A stretch of 64,000 nt of DNA from Alistipes sp. (GCA_017517705.1 JAFWYM010000002.1:1-64000), one strand, 5' to 3'; shown: positions 33,190 to 43,112, counted from the stretch's first letter. Notes: generated by a model from the letters alone, not told the origin. A program made the numbers and translations.

Positions 33190-35088
33190 ATGAGAAAGTG
33201 GAAGGTTGACGACTCTATAGAGTTATACAACATAAACAGCTGGGGCAAAGACTACTTCTCGGTGAACAACGAGGGCAACATCGTCGTGCGACCCAAGGAG
33301 GGAGGCCCCGAGGTAGACCTGCGCAAGCTTATGGATGAACTGCAGTTGCACGACATATCGCTACCGCTACTACTGCGCTTCCCCGACATCCTGCACAACC
33401 GCATCACCAAGATATCGAAGTGCTTCGACCGCGCGGCTAAGGAGTATGACTATAAGGCTGAAAGCTACATAGTATACCCCATAAAGGTCAACCAGATGCG
33501 CCCCGTAGTCGAGGAGCTCATAAGCCACGGCAACCACTACCATGTGGGGCTGGAGGCGGGATCGAAGCCCGAGCTACATGCCGTACTATCGCTCAACTTC
33601 GACAGCGACTCGATGATCATTTGTAACGGATATAAGGATGAGAGCTACATAAAGTTAGCACTCCTGGCGCATAAGATGGGGCGCAAGATATTCCTCGTGG
33701 TAGAGAAGATGATGGAGTTGCGCACCATAGCACGGCTATCTAAGGCGATGAACATAAAGCCCAACATCGGCATACGCATAAAGCTCGCAAGCTCGGGGAG
33801 CGGCAAGTGGGAGGAGTCCGGTGGCGACATATCGAAGTTCGGACTCAACTCCTCGGAGTTGATAGAGGCTTTAGATCTTCTGCATCACGAGGGCATGGAG
33901 GACTGCTTCCGCCTGATACACTTCCACATAGGCTCGCAAGTGACCAACATACGACGCATAAAGACAGCACTCAAAGAGGCAACGCAGTTCTACGCTCAGC
34001 TACGTAAGACAGGCTACAACATACGCTTCGTGGATATAGGCGGTGGCCTCGGCGTGAACTACGACGGCTCACACTCATCCATCAGTGGCAACAGCATAAA
34101 CTACTCGATACAGGAGTATGTCAACGACGCCGTATATGCCATCGTCGACATCTGCCAGAAGAATAACCTCGAGCAGCCCAACCTCATCATCGAGTCGGGA
34201 CGCTCGCTTACGGCACACCACTCGGTGCTTGTATTCGAGGTGCTGGCACGCACACAGCTACCGGCCTTTGGTCAGGAGGAGATTGCCGAGGATGCCCACG
34301 AACTCGTGCGCGACCTCTACGATATATGGAATAAGCTAACACCGAGTCGCCTTATCGAACAGTGGCACGACGCCCTACAGGCGCGTGAGGATGCCCTGGA
34401 GCTCTTCAACATCGGGCTTGTGGATCTACACACACGAGCAACCGTCGAGCGTCTCTTCTGGTCGATAGCGCGTGAGGTAAACACTATGGCAGGGAAGAGC
34501 AAGCACGCACCCGAAGAGCTACGAGCCATAGCCCGCAGCCTGCCGGACAAGTACTTCTGTAACTTCTCGCTCTTCCAATCGTTACCCGACTCGTGGGCTA
34601 TAGATCAGATATTTCCAGTCGTGCCCTTAGCCCGGCTCAACGAGCCCCCGACATGCTCGGCAACGCTCCAGGATATAACGTGTGACTCGGATGGCAAGAT
34701 CGACAACTTCATATCGACATCGAACAATGCCTACCACCTCCCCGTACACGAGCTACGCGAAGGCGAGACATATTATGTTGGTGTATTTCTGGTGGGTGCC
34801 TACCAGGAGATTCTCGGCGATATGCACAACCTCTTTGGCGACACCAACGCCGTGCATATCTCGATAAAGGATGGAGAGTATGTCGTCGACAAGATTATCG
34901 AGGGTGAGACCATAGCTGACGTTCTGGACTACGTGCAGTTCGACCACAAACGCATGGTACGCGCCATAGAGATATGGGTATCGAAGTCCGTAAAGAGTGG
35001 CGCCATAACCTTAGAGGAGGGCAAGGAGTTCATCTCGAACTACCGCTCGGGCCTCTACGGCTACACCTACCTTGAGCCTACGCTATAG
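33190..35088 (+). CDS. speA: Biosynthetic arginine decarboxylase
   Basis: Decarboxylates arginine to agmatine, the entry point of this operon's pathway. 632 residues, normal for SpeA. The PLP lysine is in YIVYPIKVNQMRPVVEEL, and other fold-III barrel motifs include GLEAGSKPELHAVLSL, FHIGSQVTNI, DIGGGLGVNYDGSHS and IIESGRSLTAHHS. The C-terminal VGVFLVGAYQEILGDMHNLF carries the substrate-binding Asp. It lies 64 bases after nspC and ends 5 bases before the convergent GH109 gene with no terminator between, so antisense read-through is possible. Confidence 0.96.
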   Translation: MRKWKVDDSIELYNINSWGKDYFSVNNEGNIVVRPKEGGPEVDLRKLMDELQLHDISLPLLLRFPDILHNRITKISKCFDRAAKEYDYKAESYIVYPIKVNQMRPVVEELISHGNHYHVGLEAGSKPELHAVLSLNFDSDSMIICNGYKDESYIKLALLAHKMGRKIFLVVEKMMELRTIARLSKAMNIKPNIGIRIKLASSGSGKWEESGGDISKFGLNSSELIEALDLLHHEGMEDCFRLIHFHIGSQVTNIRRIKTALKEATQFYAQLRKTGYNIRFVDIGGGLGVNYDGSHSSISGNSINYSIQEYVNDAVYAIVDICQKNNLEQPNLIIESGRSLTAHHSVLVFEVLARTQLPAFGQEEIAEDAHELVRDLYDIWNKLTPSRLIEQWHDALQAREDALELFNIGLVDLHTRATVERLFWSIAREVNTMAGKSKHAPEELRAIARSLPDKYFCNFSLFQSLPDSWAIDQIFPVVPLARLNEPPTCSATLQDITCDSDGKIDNFISTSNNAYHLPVHELREGETYYVGVFLVGAYQEILGDMHNLFGDTNAVHISIKDGEYVVDKIIEGETIADVLDYVQFDHKRMVRAIEIWVSKSVKSGAITLEEGKEFISNYRSGLYGYTYLEPTL

Positions 35089-35093
35089 CACAC

Positions 35094-36512
35094 CTACTTG
35101 GTGTGGAACGTAACGCCCGTGAGCCTATTCCACTCACCACGTGTGAAGTCGGGAATGGCCACGGGCATACTATTATGCTTGGCCGATGTTGCCGTGAGCT
35201 CGCCTATCGACGACCACTCGGCAGCGTCGTAGACATCCTGATCCAGAGGCAGACCATTACGCAGGCAGTAGACAAGGCGGTAGTCCATAACATAGTCCAT
35301 GCCGCCATGGCCACCCACACGGCGTGCCACATCCTCAATCTCGCGATGTATAGGGTGCTTGTATGCCTCCATGATGGCAGCCTTAACATCCTCAGCAAGG
35401 AAGTTGTGCTGGTCGACGTACGCACCCTCGGAAAGAAGCTCCGCAGGTAGTACTCCCTCGACGAAGGTAAAGCCCTCGATGGGGTACTTATTGGCGAAGC
35501 CATGCGTGCCCGTAAGCTGATACAGACGGTTATAGGGACGGGGCGTGAAGACGTTGTGCTGGAGCATGATGCTCTGACCCCGCGAGGTCTTTATCATCGT
35601 CGTAGTGTGGTCGCCATTGGCAAACTCCGTGACGCCCATCCTATCGCGCGCTATGGCCAAGCCATTCACCGACTTCGTATCCATCGACACGAGGTACTCA
35701 AGACGGTTGCCACGGTGTATGTCAAGAGCCATACATATAGGGCCAAGACCGTGCGTAGCGTATACATCGCCACGGTGTGTGCTGTTGAACTCCAAGCGCC
35801 AATTGTCGTGGTAGGCATCCCAATACTCTGTAAGATTGTGTATATATGCACCCTCGGCATGGAGTATCTCGCCAAAGAGTCCCTGCTCGACCATATTGAG
35901 CGTCGTGAGCTCGAAGAAGTCGTAGACACAATTCTCGAGCATCATACAGTGGCAACGTGTGCGCTCCGACATATCTACCAGCTGCCAACACTCCTTGACG
36001 GATGTTGCGGCAGGCACCTCTATGGCTACGTGCTTGCCCTGCTCCATGGCATAGAGGGCGATGGGCACGTGACTCGACCAGTCGGTAGAGATATATACGA
36101 GGTCTATGTCGTCGCGACGGCATAGCTCCTTATATGCCTCCTCGCCCACATAACCCTCAGCCTGCGGCCAGCCGACACTCTCGAGGTAGCCACGGCAGTA
36201 ATCCACATTGCGCTGCACGAGATCCGCGAGAGCCTTTATCTCCACGCCCTCGATATGGGTGAAGCGGCTGACGGCATCCCTGCCACGCATACCCAAGCCC
36301 ACGAAGCCTACTCTTACGACATCAAGGGGTGCGGCTGCATAGCCCAACATCGACTGCTGATTGGCGGCACGCTGGGGCTCGTCGAAGTGTATCATGCCAC
36401 TCTCAGCCGAGAATGAGTAATTCTCGCCCTTAATAATCACCGGCGTGGCATCGCCACAACCACAGAATACAAGTGCCACAACAAGCACTACGAAGGTGTA
36501 GATGTTTCGCAT
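35094..36512 (-). CDS. GH109-type Gfo/Idh/MocA lipoprotein
   Basis: NAD+-dependent glycosidase family (founding activity alpha-N-acetylgalactosaminidase), acting by a redox-elimination mechanism. 472 residues. The signal peptide (MRNIYTFVVLVVALVF) ends in a lipobox with Cys18 or 20 (VFCGC), so the protein is lipid-anchored and probably faces the periplasm or surface. The Rossmann part has VRVGFVGLGMRGRDAVSRF and EVPAATSVKECWQL; family-specific stretches are MMLENCVYDFFEL and, near the C terminus, GGHGGMDYVMDYRL. Other Gfo/Idh/MocA oxidoreductases cannot be excluded, but these motifs favour GH109. It is on its own transcription unit, convergent with speA. Confidence 0.85.
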   Translation of the reverse strand: MRNIYTFVVLVVALVFCGCGDATPVIIKGENYSFSAESGMIHFDEPQRAANQQSMLGYAAAPLDVVRVGFVGLGMRGRDAVSRFTHIEGVEIKALADLVQRNVDYCRGYLESVGWPQAEGYVGEEAYKELCRRDDIDLVYISTDWSSHVPIALYAMEQGKHVAIEVPAATSVKECWQLVDMSERTRCHCMMLENCVYDFFELTTLNMVEQGLFGEILHAEGAYIHNLTEYWDAYHDNWRLEFNSTHRGDVYATHGLGPICMALDIHRGNRLEYLVSMDTKSVNGLAIARDRMGVTEFANGDHTTTMIKTSRGQSIMLQHNVFTPRPYNRLYQLTGTHGFANKYPIEGFTFVEGVLPAELLSEGAYVDQHNFLAEDVKAAIMEAYKHPIHREIEDVARRVGGHGGMDYVMDYRLVYCLRNGLPLDQDVYDAAEWSSIGELTATSAKHNSMPVAIPDFTRGEWNRLTGVTFHTK

Positions 36513-36578
36513 GTATGATATCTTAATTAAAGTTCATTGAAGGGTCGGCTACAACGGTAGCGAGCCACACTTAAAGGG

Positions 36579-37973
36579 TTACCTCTTGACTATACCTCGC
36601 TTTGTGGCCTCCTCCTCCATAAGTCGGTAGGCTGCATCGTAGTCATTGGGAATGATACCATCGAGAATGGCATTCTTGATTACCTCCTTAATCTCGCCTA
36701 TGACGCTCGATGGGGGCAGATTGTAGGTACGCATGATGACGTCGCCCGTGATCGGCGGCTGGAAGTTACGTACCCTATCGCGCTCCTCGAGGTCGTGCAT
36801 CTTAGCCCTCACAAGCTCGAAGTTCTTGAGAAAGAGCCTTACCTTGGCATCGTTGCCCGAGGTTATATCGGCCTCGCAGAGGGTCATGAGCTCCTCGACA
36901 TCGTCGCCCGCCTCGAACAAGAGACGACGCACAGCAGAGTCCGTAACCAAATCCTCCGACAGCACGATAGGTCTCATGTGCAGGAACACCATCTTCTGCA
37001 CAAAGCGCATAGGCTCGTTCATCGGCAGCTTCAAGCGACGGAAGAGCTGCGGTATCATCTTCGAGCCCACAGCCTCGTGCTGATGGAACGTCCACCCCTG
37101 ACGCGGGTCGTAGGCCTTAGTCAGAGGCTTACCAATATCGTGGAAGAGTGCAGCCCAGCGCAGCCATATATTGTCGGAGCGCTTGGCGAGGTTGTCGAGC
37201 ACCTTCATCGTGTGCTCGAAGTTATCCTTATGTGCATGCTTGCCACGACGCTCAATGCCCGCCATGCGGTCGAGCTCGGGAAGTATATACTTCAAGAGTC
37301 CCGAGGTGCGCATAAGCGTGAGACCTATAGAGGGCACGGGTGATGCCATTATCTTATTGAGCTCCACAGCAATACGCTCCTTCGATATAATCTTTATGCG
37401 CTCGGCCTGGCGCGTGATGCCCTCGAACGTATCGTCGTCGATATCGAAGCCGAGTTGCGAGGCAAACCTCACGGCACGCATCATACGCAGGGGGTCGTCC
37501 GAGAAGGTGGTATCGGGCTCGCACGGCGTACGTATGATGCAGTCGTCCATATCATCCATACCACCAAACGGGTCAACAAGCTCACCAAAATTGTGGCCAT
37601 TGAGTGACCATGCCATGGCATTTATCGTGAAGTCCCTACGGCGCTGATCATCCTCCAACGTGCCGGGCTCGACATGGGGGTTACGCGACTCGGGGCTATA
37701 GCTCTCCTTACGTGCGCCGACAAACTCCACCTCCGTGTCTCTCCAGCGGAGCATGGCCGTACCGTAGGTCTTGTATATCGTGACCTTCGCTCCCAACTGT
37801 CGCGCCAGCTCCTGGGCAACAGCCACTCCACTGCCCACAACCACAACGTCGACATCCGACGAGCGACGATGCAGGTAGTAGTCGCGCACATAGCCCCCGA
37901 CAACATAGGCCTCAACGCCCATATCGTCGACAACACGGGTTATATGCTTGAATATGGGGTGTCTGAGTGGCAT
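36579..37973 (-). CDS. cca: CCA tRNA nucleotidyltransferase / poly(A) polymerase family, with HD domain
   Basis: Adds or repairs the 3'-CCA of tRNA (poly(A) polymerase activity is a family alternative). 464 residues from the ATG at 37973, which follows the pdxJ stop by one base and has AGGAG upstream; the frame extending to 38054 lies inside pdxJ. The nucleotidyltransferase head has VVGGYVRDYYLHR and SSDVDVVVVGSG (catalytic Asp pair), ERRRDFTINAMAWSL-like RRDFTINAMA, then an RNA-binding region. An HD domain follows (RWAALFHDIGKPLTK). Since tRNA-Ser in this window lacks an encoded CCA, such an enzyme is needed. Confidence 0.85.
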   Translation of the reverse strand: MPLRHPIFKHITRVVDDMGVEAYVVGGYVRDYYLHRRSSDVDVVVVGSGVAVAQELARQLGAKVTIYKTYGTAMLRWRDTEVEFVGARKESYSPESRNPHVEPGTLEDDQRRRDFTINAMAWSLNGHNFGELVDPFGGMDDMDDCIIRTPCEPDTTFSDDPLRMMRAVRFASQLGFDIDDDTFEGITRQAERIKIISKERIAVELNKIMASPVPSIGLTLMRTSGLLKYILPELDRMAGIERRGKHAHKDNFEHTMKVLDNLAKRSDNIWLRWAALFHDIGKPLTKAYDPRQGWTFHQHEAVGSKMIPQLFRRLKLPMNEPMRFVQKMVFLHMRPIVLSEDLVTDSAVRRLLFEAGDDVEELMTLCEADITSGNDAKVRLFLKNFELVRAKMHDLEERDRVRNFQPPITGDVIMRTYNLPPSSVIGEIKEVIKNAILDGIIPNDYDAAYRLMEEEATKRGIVKR

Positions 37974-37974
37974 A

Positions 37975-38709
37975 CTACTCCTCGGTTTTTGTGGCACGCG
38001 CAATGCAGCGCTGATAGATGCCCACCGTATTCTCCAAGCCCCAGTAGAGGGCATCGCTGATAAGGGCGTGGCCTATAGACACCTCGTCAACCCACGGTAT
38101 GCGTTCGATGAAGTATTGCAGATTCTGGGTATTGAGGTCGTGGCCCGCATTGAGGCCGAGGCCTACGCGACGTGCCTCCTCGGCAGCTGCAACATAGGGG
38201 GCAATCGCCTCCTCGCGATCCTTGGCATAGCCCGAAGCATAGGCCTCGGTATATAGCTCCACGCGGTCGGCACCACACTCCTTGGCGGCACGAACCATCT
38301 CGACAACAGGGTCTACGAAGATAGATACACGTATGCCCGCCCTATGGAAGCGCTCCGACATCTTAAGCAGAAAGTCGCGATGCTTGACGGTATCCCAGCC
38401 CGCCGACGAGGTGATGGCATCCTCAGCATCGGGGACAAGCGTAACCTGCGCAGGACGTACCTCCTCGACAAGTTCACAGAAGCTCTCGATGGGATTACCC
38501 TCGACATTCAACTCTGTGGCGATGTTGGCCTTCAACTCGCGCACATCCGAATAGCGTATGTGTCGTGCATCGGGGCGCGGGTGTACGGTGATGCCATCGG
38601 CACCAAAGCGCTCAATATCGAGTGCCGCCCTCAACAAGTTGGGCACATCGCCGCCACGCGAATTGCGCACAACAGCAATCTTATTTACGTTTACACTTAA
38701 CTTTGTCAT
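37975..38709 (-). CDS. pdxJ: Pyridoxine 5'-phosphate synthase
   Basis: Condenses 1-deoxyxylulose-5-phosphate with 3-amino-2-oxopropyl phosphate to pyridoxine 5'-phosphate (DXP-dependent vitamin B6 synthesis). 244 residues. Family motifs: [17 protein letters not shown] at the start, [27 protein letters not shown] and GLNAGHDLN. It heads a two-gene unit with the CCA enzyme, one base apart, and is divergent from nadK, with overlapping promoters between. Confidence 0.96.
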   Translation of the reverse strand: MTKLSVNVNKIAVVRNSRGGDVPNLLRAALDIERFGADGITVHPRPDARHIRYSDVRELKANIATELNVEGNPIESFCELVEEVRPAQVTLVPDAEDAITSSAGWDTVKHRDFLLKMSERFHRAGIRVSIFVDPVVEMVRAAKECGADRVELYTEAYASGYAKDREEAIAPYVAAAEEARRVGLGLNAGHDLNTQNLQYFIERIPWVDEVSIGHALISDALYWGLENTVGIYQRCIARATKTEE

Positions 38710-38736
38710 ATTTGTTGTAATAAATGGGCTCCAACT

Positions 38737-38767
38737 ATTGAAACCACAATTCTTTTTCTTACCTTTG
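38737..38767 (+). promoter_or_regulatory. Promoter (ATTG - 19 - TACCTTTG) of nadK
   Basis: ATTG ends at 38740 and TACCTTTG lies at 38760-38767. The expected transcription start falls inside the -7 box of the divergent pdxJ promoter. Confidence 0.65.
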
Positions 38768-38773
38768 TAGTAG

Positions 38774-38805
38774 CAAAGTTACGATTTTTTTTCATTCTGC
38801 GACAA
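38774..38805 (-). promoter_or_regulatory. Promoter (TTG - 21 - TAACTTTG) of pdxJ-cca
   Basis: On the minus strand TAACTTTG is at 38781-38774, with a -33 TTG at 38805-38803. It interleaves with the nadK promoter, so the two probably compete for RNA polymerase. Confidence 0.55.
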
Positions 38806-39668
38806 TGAACATTATACTTTTTTCGCGCAAGCAGCTTAACCACCGCAAGGAGCAACTCGCCACGATGCTTCACGAGATAGAGCGCTTAGGCCTTGACTAC
38901 ACTGTGAATGAGGACTTTGCAGCAGTAATAGAGGCTCTCTTAGGCGTACATATACCCACCGAGCGTATCTTCACCGAGCGCATCGTAGGTCGTGGCGACG
39001 ACGTGGTCATAACGTATGGTGGCGACGGCACGCTCCTGGATGCCGTCACACTCCTGGAAGATAGCATGATACCCGTCGTGGGCATCAACTGTGGACGCTT
39101 AGGCTACCTTACAGCCGACGATGGCCAGAGCATCGCGACACTCTTCGAGCAGATAGCGTGTGGCACGCTCAAGTTTGAGCCCCGCGCGATGCTCGCTGTC
39201 GAGGGCGACATCCCCACCACACTCACAGCCCTCAACGAGGTGACCATACACCGCCATGGTGCAACAATGATTTCGGTCGACACGTTCATAAACGGCAAAC
39301 CCGTAGCTACGTACCACGGCGATGGCCTGATTGTTGCTACACCCACAGGCTCAACGGCCTACTCGCTTAGCGCCGGAGGCCCCGTATTAGACCCCCTATG
39401 TCGCTGCTTCATACTCTCGCCCTTAGCCCCTCACAACCTCACTATGCGTCCCGTGGTCATCCCCGACAATAGCGAGGTGCGTCTGCGTGTGCATACCCGC
39501 AGTGGCGAGGCATTTCTCTCGGCAGACAACCGCACATACTCGCTCAAAGATGGCGCCGAGGTGACACTGCGCAAGGCCTCGAGCGAGCTGATTTTGGCTG
39601 TGCCACATAATAATACGTTCTACGACACGTTAAGAGAGAAGATGATGTGGGGCGTGGACAAACGCTAA
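38805..39668 (+). CDS. nadK: NAD kinase
   Basis: Phosphorylates NAD+ to NADP+ in the cytoplasm. 287 residues. The kinase signature VITYGGDGTLLDAV is at about residues 66-79, followed by INCGRLGYLT, the NE-type contact ALNEVTIHRHG and the glycine-rich GDGLIVATPTGSTAYSLSAGGP. Normal length and one clear start. It is divergent from pdxJ and followed by a 150-base gap before uppS, so it is likely transcribed alone. Confidence 0.97.
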   Translation: MNIILFSRKQLNHRKEQLATMLHEIERLGLDYTVNEDFAAVIEALLGVHIPTERIFTERIVGRGDDVVITYGGDGTLLDAVTLLEDSMIPVVGINCGRLGYLTADDGQSIATLFEQIACGTLKFEPRAMLAVEGDIPTTLTALNEVTIHRHGATMISVDTFINGKPVATYHGDGLIVATPTGSTAYSLSAGGPVLDPLCRCFILSPLAPHNLTMRPVVIPDNSEVRLRVHTRSGEAFLSADNRTYSLKDGAEVTLRKASSELILAVPHNNTFYDTLREKMMWGVDKR

Positions 39669-39697
39669 GATTCGATGCTATTTCGATAAATTCACGC

Positions 39698-39738
39698 CGC
39701 GAGTATTATCCACTGGTAGTCAGTGTATTAACCTCGCG
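39698..39738. repeat. Inverted repeat between nadK and uppS
   Basis: CGCGAG (39698-39703) pairs with CTCGCG (39733-39738); CACTG/CAGTG pairs further in. No T-run follows, so its role as a terminator is uncertain. Confidence 0.4.
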
Positions 39739-39797
39739 CACCGCGCACACGTGATAAAAATTGCTGCCAAGAGTGGGATTTTTGTAAATAAATTTAC

Positions 39798-39805
39798 TAC
39801 TTTTG
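39798..39805 (+). promoter_or_regulatory. -7 box (TACTTTTG) of the uppS-bamA operon
   Basis: TACTTTTG overlaps the alternative TTG start at 39803, which argues for translation from the ATG at 39824. The -33 element was not clear. Confidence 0.5.
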
Positions 39806-39823
39806 CGAGATATTACGGCTATT

Positions 39824-40546
39824 ATGAGCAGGGATAGAGCTATACCAAAACACGTAGCTATCATCATGGATGGCAACGGTCGCTGGGCCAAGCAGCGCAA
39901 TAAGGAGCGCTACGAAGGTCACATCGCGGGCGTAGAGTCGGTGCGTGCTGCCGTGCGTGCTGCCGTGCGTAATGGTGTAGAGTGGCTCACGCTATATGCC
40001 TTCTCGACAGAGAACTGGGGGCGCCCCACAGCCGAGGTTGATGCCATTATGGAGCTCTTCTGCCGTACGGTGATGGGCGAAGCCAAGGAGTTGGCAAGCC
40101 AGGGTGTTAGGGTAAAGGTTATGGGCGAGCGTACACGCTTCAGTGCCGAGGTGCTCGCTATGATCGACCATATTGAGCGTAGCACAGCCGAGGGCGCAAG
40201 GCTAACACTCGTATTGGCATTCAACTACTCGGCACGCCGCGAGATTATTTTAGCAGCACAAGCACTTGCTGAGCGTGTCGCTAAGGGCGATATTAGGGTC
40301 GACGACATCGACGAGGAGCTCTTTGCCTCGGAGCTTATGAGCAGCGGTATGCCCGACCCCGATTTTGTGATACGCACAAGCGGCGAGTGCCGCCTGAGTA
40401 ACTTCCTGCTATGGCAGTCGTCGTATGCCGAGCTATACTTCCCCGATGTGCTATGGCCCGACTTTGGGGAGGAGGCCTTCGACAAAGCAATGGAGGTGTA
40501 TGCTCAGCGCGAGCGACGCTACGGATTAGTGACTGAAGATTGTTAG
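39824..40546 (+). CDS. uppS: Isoprenyl transferase / undecaprenyl diphosphate synthase
   Basis: Cis-prenyltransferase making undecaprenyl diphosphate by adding isopentenyl units to farnesyl diphosphate. From the ATG at 39824 the protein has 240 residues. It opens HVAIIMDGNGRWAKQR with the catalytic Asp, then LYAFSTENWGRP, and near the C terminus PDFVIRTSGECRLSNFLLWQ and YAELYF. The longer frame begins with a TTG inside the -7 box and is rejected. bamA starts 7 bases after its stop, so lipid-carrier synthesis and outer-membrane assembly share a transcript here. Confidence 0.95.
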   Translation: MSRDRAIPKHVAIIMDGNGRWAKQRNKERYEGHIAGVESVRAAVRAAVRNGVEWLTLYAFSTENWGRPTAEVDAIMELFCRTVMGEAKELASQGVRVKVMGERTRFSAEVLAMIDHIERSTAEGARLTLVLAFNYSARREIILAAQALAERVAKGDIRVDDIDEELFASELMSSGMPDPDFVIRTSGECRLSNFLLWQSSYAELYFPDVLWPDFGEEAFDKAMEVYAQRERRYGLVTEDC

Positions 40547-40553
40547 AGAGAGG

Positions 40554-43112
40554 ATGAAATATACGAAGATACTATTTTTAATCATCGCCACGATGCTTGT
40601 TGCCGCCTCGGAGCTATCTGCTCAGGTGGCAGCGTCGCGTTATACCATTGGCGAGGATGCCAATAACGAGATTAGCGACAGCGTGGACTTCGACCGTAGC
40701 GCCCCCATCCTCACAGAGAGCGACGGCAAGCTATACTACATACGCCACATCAACCTCCACGGTGTCAAGTACCTCAACCACGACATACTGAAGTCGTCGG
40801 CAGGATTGCAGGAGGGCGACTCTATATATCTGCCAAGCAAGTTCATATCGAATGCCATGCAGCGTCTGTGGGCTCCGCGCTACTTCTCGAACATACAGAT
40901 AGGCGCAACCATCGAGGGCGACTCTCTCGACTTGGAGGTGTTCCTCAAGGAGCGTGCCCGCATCCTCAAGTGGGATATACAGGGAGTATCGAAGTCGAAG
41001 GCTAAGGATCTTATGGAGGAGGTGCTCAAGCTGCGCCGCAACACCGAGCTCTCGGACTACGTCATCGACAAGAACGTAAAACTCATTAAGGAGCACTTCT
41101 CGGAGAAGGGTTTTCGCACGTGCGATGTCGATGTAATCATCACCAACGACACGGTATACGAGCAGTGCGTGAACGTCACCTTCGACATCGACCGTGGCCC
41201 GAAGGTTAAGGTCGGCGCCATCAACTTCGAGGGCAACGAGGCCTTCGACGACAAGCGTCTGCGCCGCACGTTCAAGAAGACACACCAGAAGAGCATCCTC
41301 TTCTTCCAAAATCAGAAGCTGCTGGAGGAGGAGTATGAGAACGACAAGGAGCTACTCCTGGACTTCTACAACTCGCGAGGCTACCGCAATGCCACAATCC
41401 TCAAGGACTCAATATACTTTATCGACGACCAAACCCTCGGCATCGACATCGCCGTGTCGGAGGGCAACAAATACTATATCCGCAACATCAACTGGGTGGG
41501 CAACTCGGTGTATACCACCGAGCAACTCGAGACGATGTTCGGCGTGCAGTCGGGCGACGTGTACGACAAGAAGTCGATGCACAAGCGACTCGGTATAGGC
41601 AAGGAGATGAATCCCGAGGAGATGTCTATATCGTCGCTCTACAACAACAACGGCTACCTCATGTCGCAGATCGAGCCTGCCGAGATTGTCGTAGGCCCCG
41701 ATTCGCTCGACCTCGAAATACGCATATACGAAGGTAAGCCATTCACCATCAACGAGGTGGGCATCTCGGGTAATATGCGTGTCAATGACGAGGTTATACG
41801 TCGTGAGCTCTATGTTCGTCCCGGTGAGCTATACAACCGAGCCCTTCTGATGCAGACGATGCGTACGCTTATGAGTATGGGGCACTTCGACGAGCAGGCC
41901 ATCATGCCCGACATTCAGCCCGTATCAGACGAGCTTGTCAACATCAACTGGCCACTACAGGAGAAGGCATCCGACCAGTTTAACATCGCGGGTGGTTGGG
42001 GCTCGGGCACATTCGTAGGCTCTATAGGTGTGACGCTCAACAACCTCTCGATACGTAACTTCTTCAAGCGCGGAGCTTGGCGCCCCTATCCCTCGGGACA
42101 AAACCAGCGCCTCTCGATATCGGGACAAACTAACGGTACGTACTACAAGGCTCTGTCGCTGAGCTTCACCGACCCATGGCTTGGAGGACGTCGTCCCAAC
42201 TCGTTCTCTATATCGGGATATATCTCGGAGCAGAACGACGCATACTACGTATGGCAGAATGCCACGATGTACTACCGCTCGATGGGTCTCTTCGTCGGCC
42301 TGGGTAAGCGTCTGCAGTGGCCTGATCCATACTTCACGTTCTACGGCGAGCTGGGATATCAGCGCTATGGTCTGCGCGGATGGAAGTCGTTCATCCTCAG
42401 CGATGGTAACGCTAACACCCTCTCACTGAAACTCGTGCTGCAGCGCTCATCTGTCGATGCCCCCTTCTTCTCGCGCTCGGGCTCGGACTTCACCCTCTCG
42501 GTGCAGGCAACACCTCCCTTCTCGCTTTGGGATGGCAAGAACTACGCCGACCCCACGCTCTCGGATCAGGATCGCTACCGCTGGATAGAGTTCCACAAGT
42601 GGCTGCTTAAGGGACGCTGGTACTTCCCGCTCACGAACAACCAGAATCTCGTGCTTATGCTCGGCGCCGAGATGGGTTACCTCGGTAACTACAACAAGAA
42701 TAAGGTATCGCCGTTCGAGCGCTTCGAGATCGGTGGCGACGGTATGACGGGATACAACATCTACGGTGTCGACATCATCGCCCTACGCGGTTACGAGGAT
42801 GGTGCCCTCGACCCCTCGAACTACTACTCGGTGGCATATAACAAGTATACCATGGAGCTACGCTACCCCATCATCCTTAAGCCCAACTCGTCGATCTACG
42901 TGCTTGGCTTCCTCGAGGGAGGTAACGGCTTCGACTCATGGAAGGAGTTCTCGCCATTTAAGATTAAGCGCTCGGCAGGTGTGGGCGTGCGCCTCTACCT
43001 CCCCGTAGTCGGCATGCTCGGCATAGACTGGGGTTACGGCTTCGATGCCCCCTATGGCTCGACAAAGCGTAGTGGCTCGCAGTTCCACTTCGTCATGGGT
43101 CAGCAATTTTAG
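40554..43112 (+). CDS. bamA: Outer membrane protein assembly factor BamA
   Basis: Omp85-family beta-barrel that inserts outer-membrane proteins. 852 residues: signal peptide (about 1-24, ending ELSAQ), five POTRA domains (about residues 60-450; for example VKVGAINFEGNEAFDDKRLR), and a C-terminal 16-strand barrel (about 480-852). The lid-loop LRGYEDGALDPSNYYSVA holds the R-G-F/Y motif, and the last residues HFVMGQQF end in the aromatic barrel signature. It is followed by two skp-like chaperone genes in the same operon. Confidence 0.96.
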   Translation: MKYTKILFLIIATMLVAASELSAQVAASRYTIGEDANNEISDSVDFDRSAPILTESDGKLYYIRHINLHGVKYLNHDILKSSAGLQEGDSIYLPSKFISNAMQRLWAPRYFSNIQIGATIEGDSLDLEVFLKERARILKWDIQGVSKSKAKDLMEEVLKLRRNTELSDYVIDKNVKLIKEHFSEKGFRTCDVDVIITNDTVYEQCVNVTFDIDRGPKVKVGAINFEGNEAFDDKRLRRTFKKTHQKSILFFQNQKLLEEEYENDKELLLDFYNSRGYRNATILKDSIYFIDDQTLGIDIAVSEGNKYYIRNINWVGNSVYTTEQLETMFGVQSGDVYDKKSMHKRLGIGKEMNPEEMSISSLYNNNGYLMSQIEPAEIVVGPDSLDLEIRIYEGKPFTINEVGISGNMRVNDEVIRRELYVRPGELYNRALLMQTMRTLMSMGHFDEQAIMPDIQPVSDELVNINWPLQEKASDQFNIAGGWGSGTFVGSIGVTLNNLSIRNFFKRGAWRPYPSGQNQRLSISGQTNGTYYKALSLSFTDPWLGGRRPNSFSISGYISEQNDAYYVWQNATMYYRSMGLFVGLGKRLQWPDPYFTFYGELGYQRYGLRGWKSFILSDGNANTLSLKLVLQRSSVDAPFFSRSGSDFTLSVQATPPFSLWDGKNYADPTLSDQDRYRWIEFHKWLLKGRWYFPLTNNQNLVLMLGAEMGYLGNYNKNKVSPFERFEIGGDGMTGYNIYGVDIIALRGYEDGALDPSNYYSVAYNKYTMELRYPIILKPNSSIYVLGFLEGGNGFDSWKEFSPFKIKRSAGVGVRLYLPVVGMLGIDWGYGFDAPYGSTKRSGSQFHFVMGQQF

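Noticed and set aside
39803-39823. TTG as uppS start
   Set aside because: It overlaps the -7 box TACTTTTG, and the family N terminus fits the later ATG.
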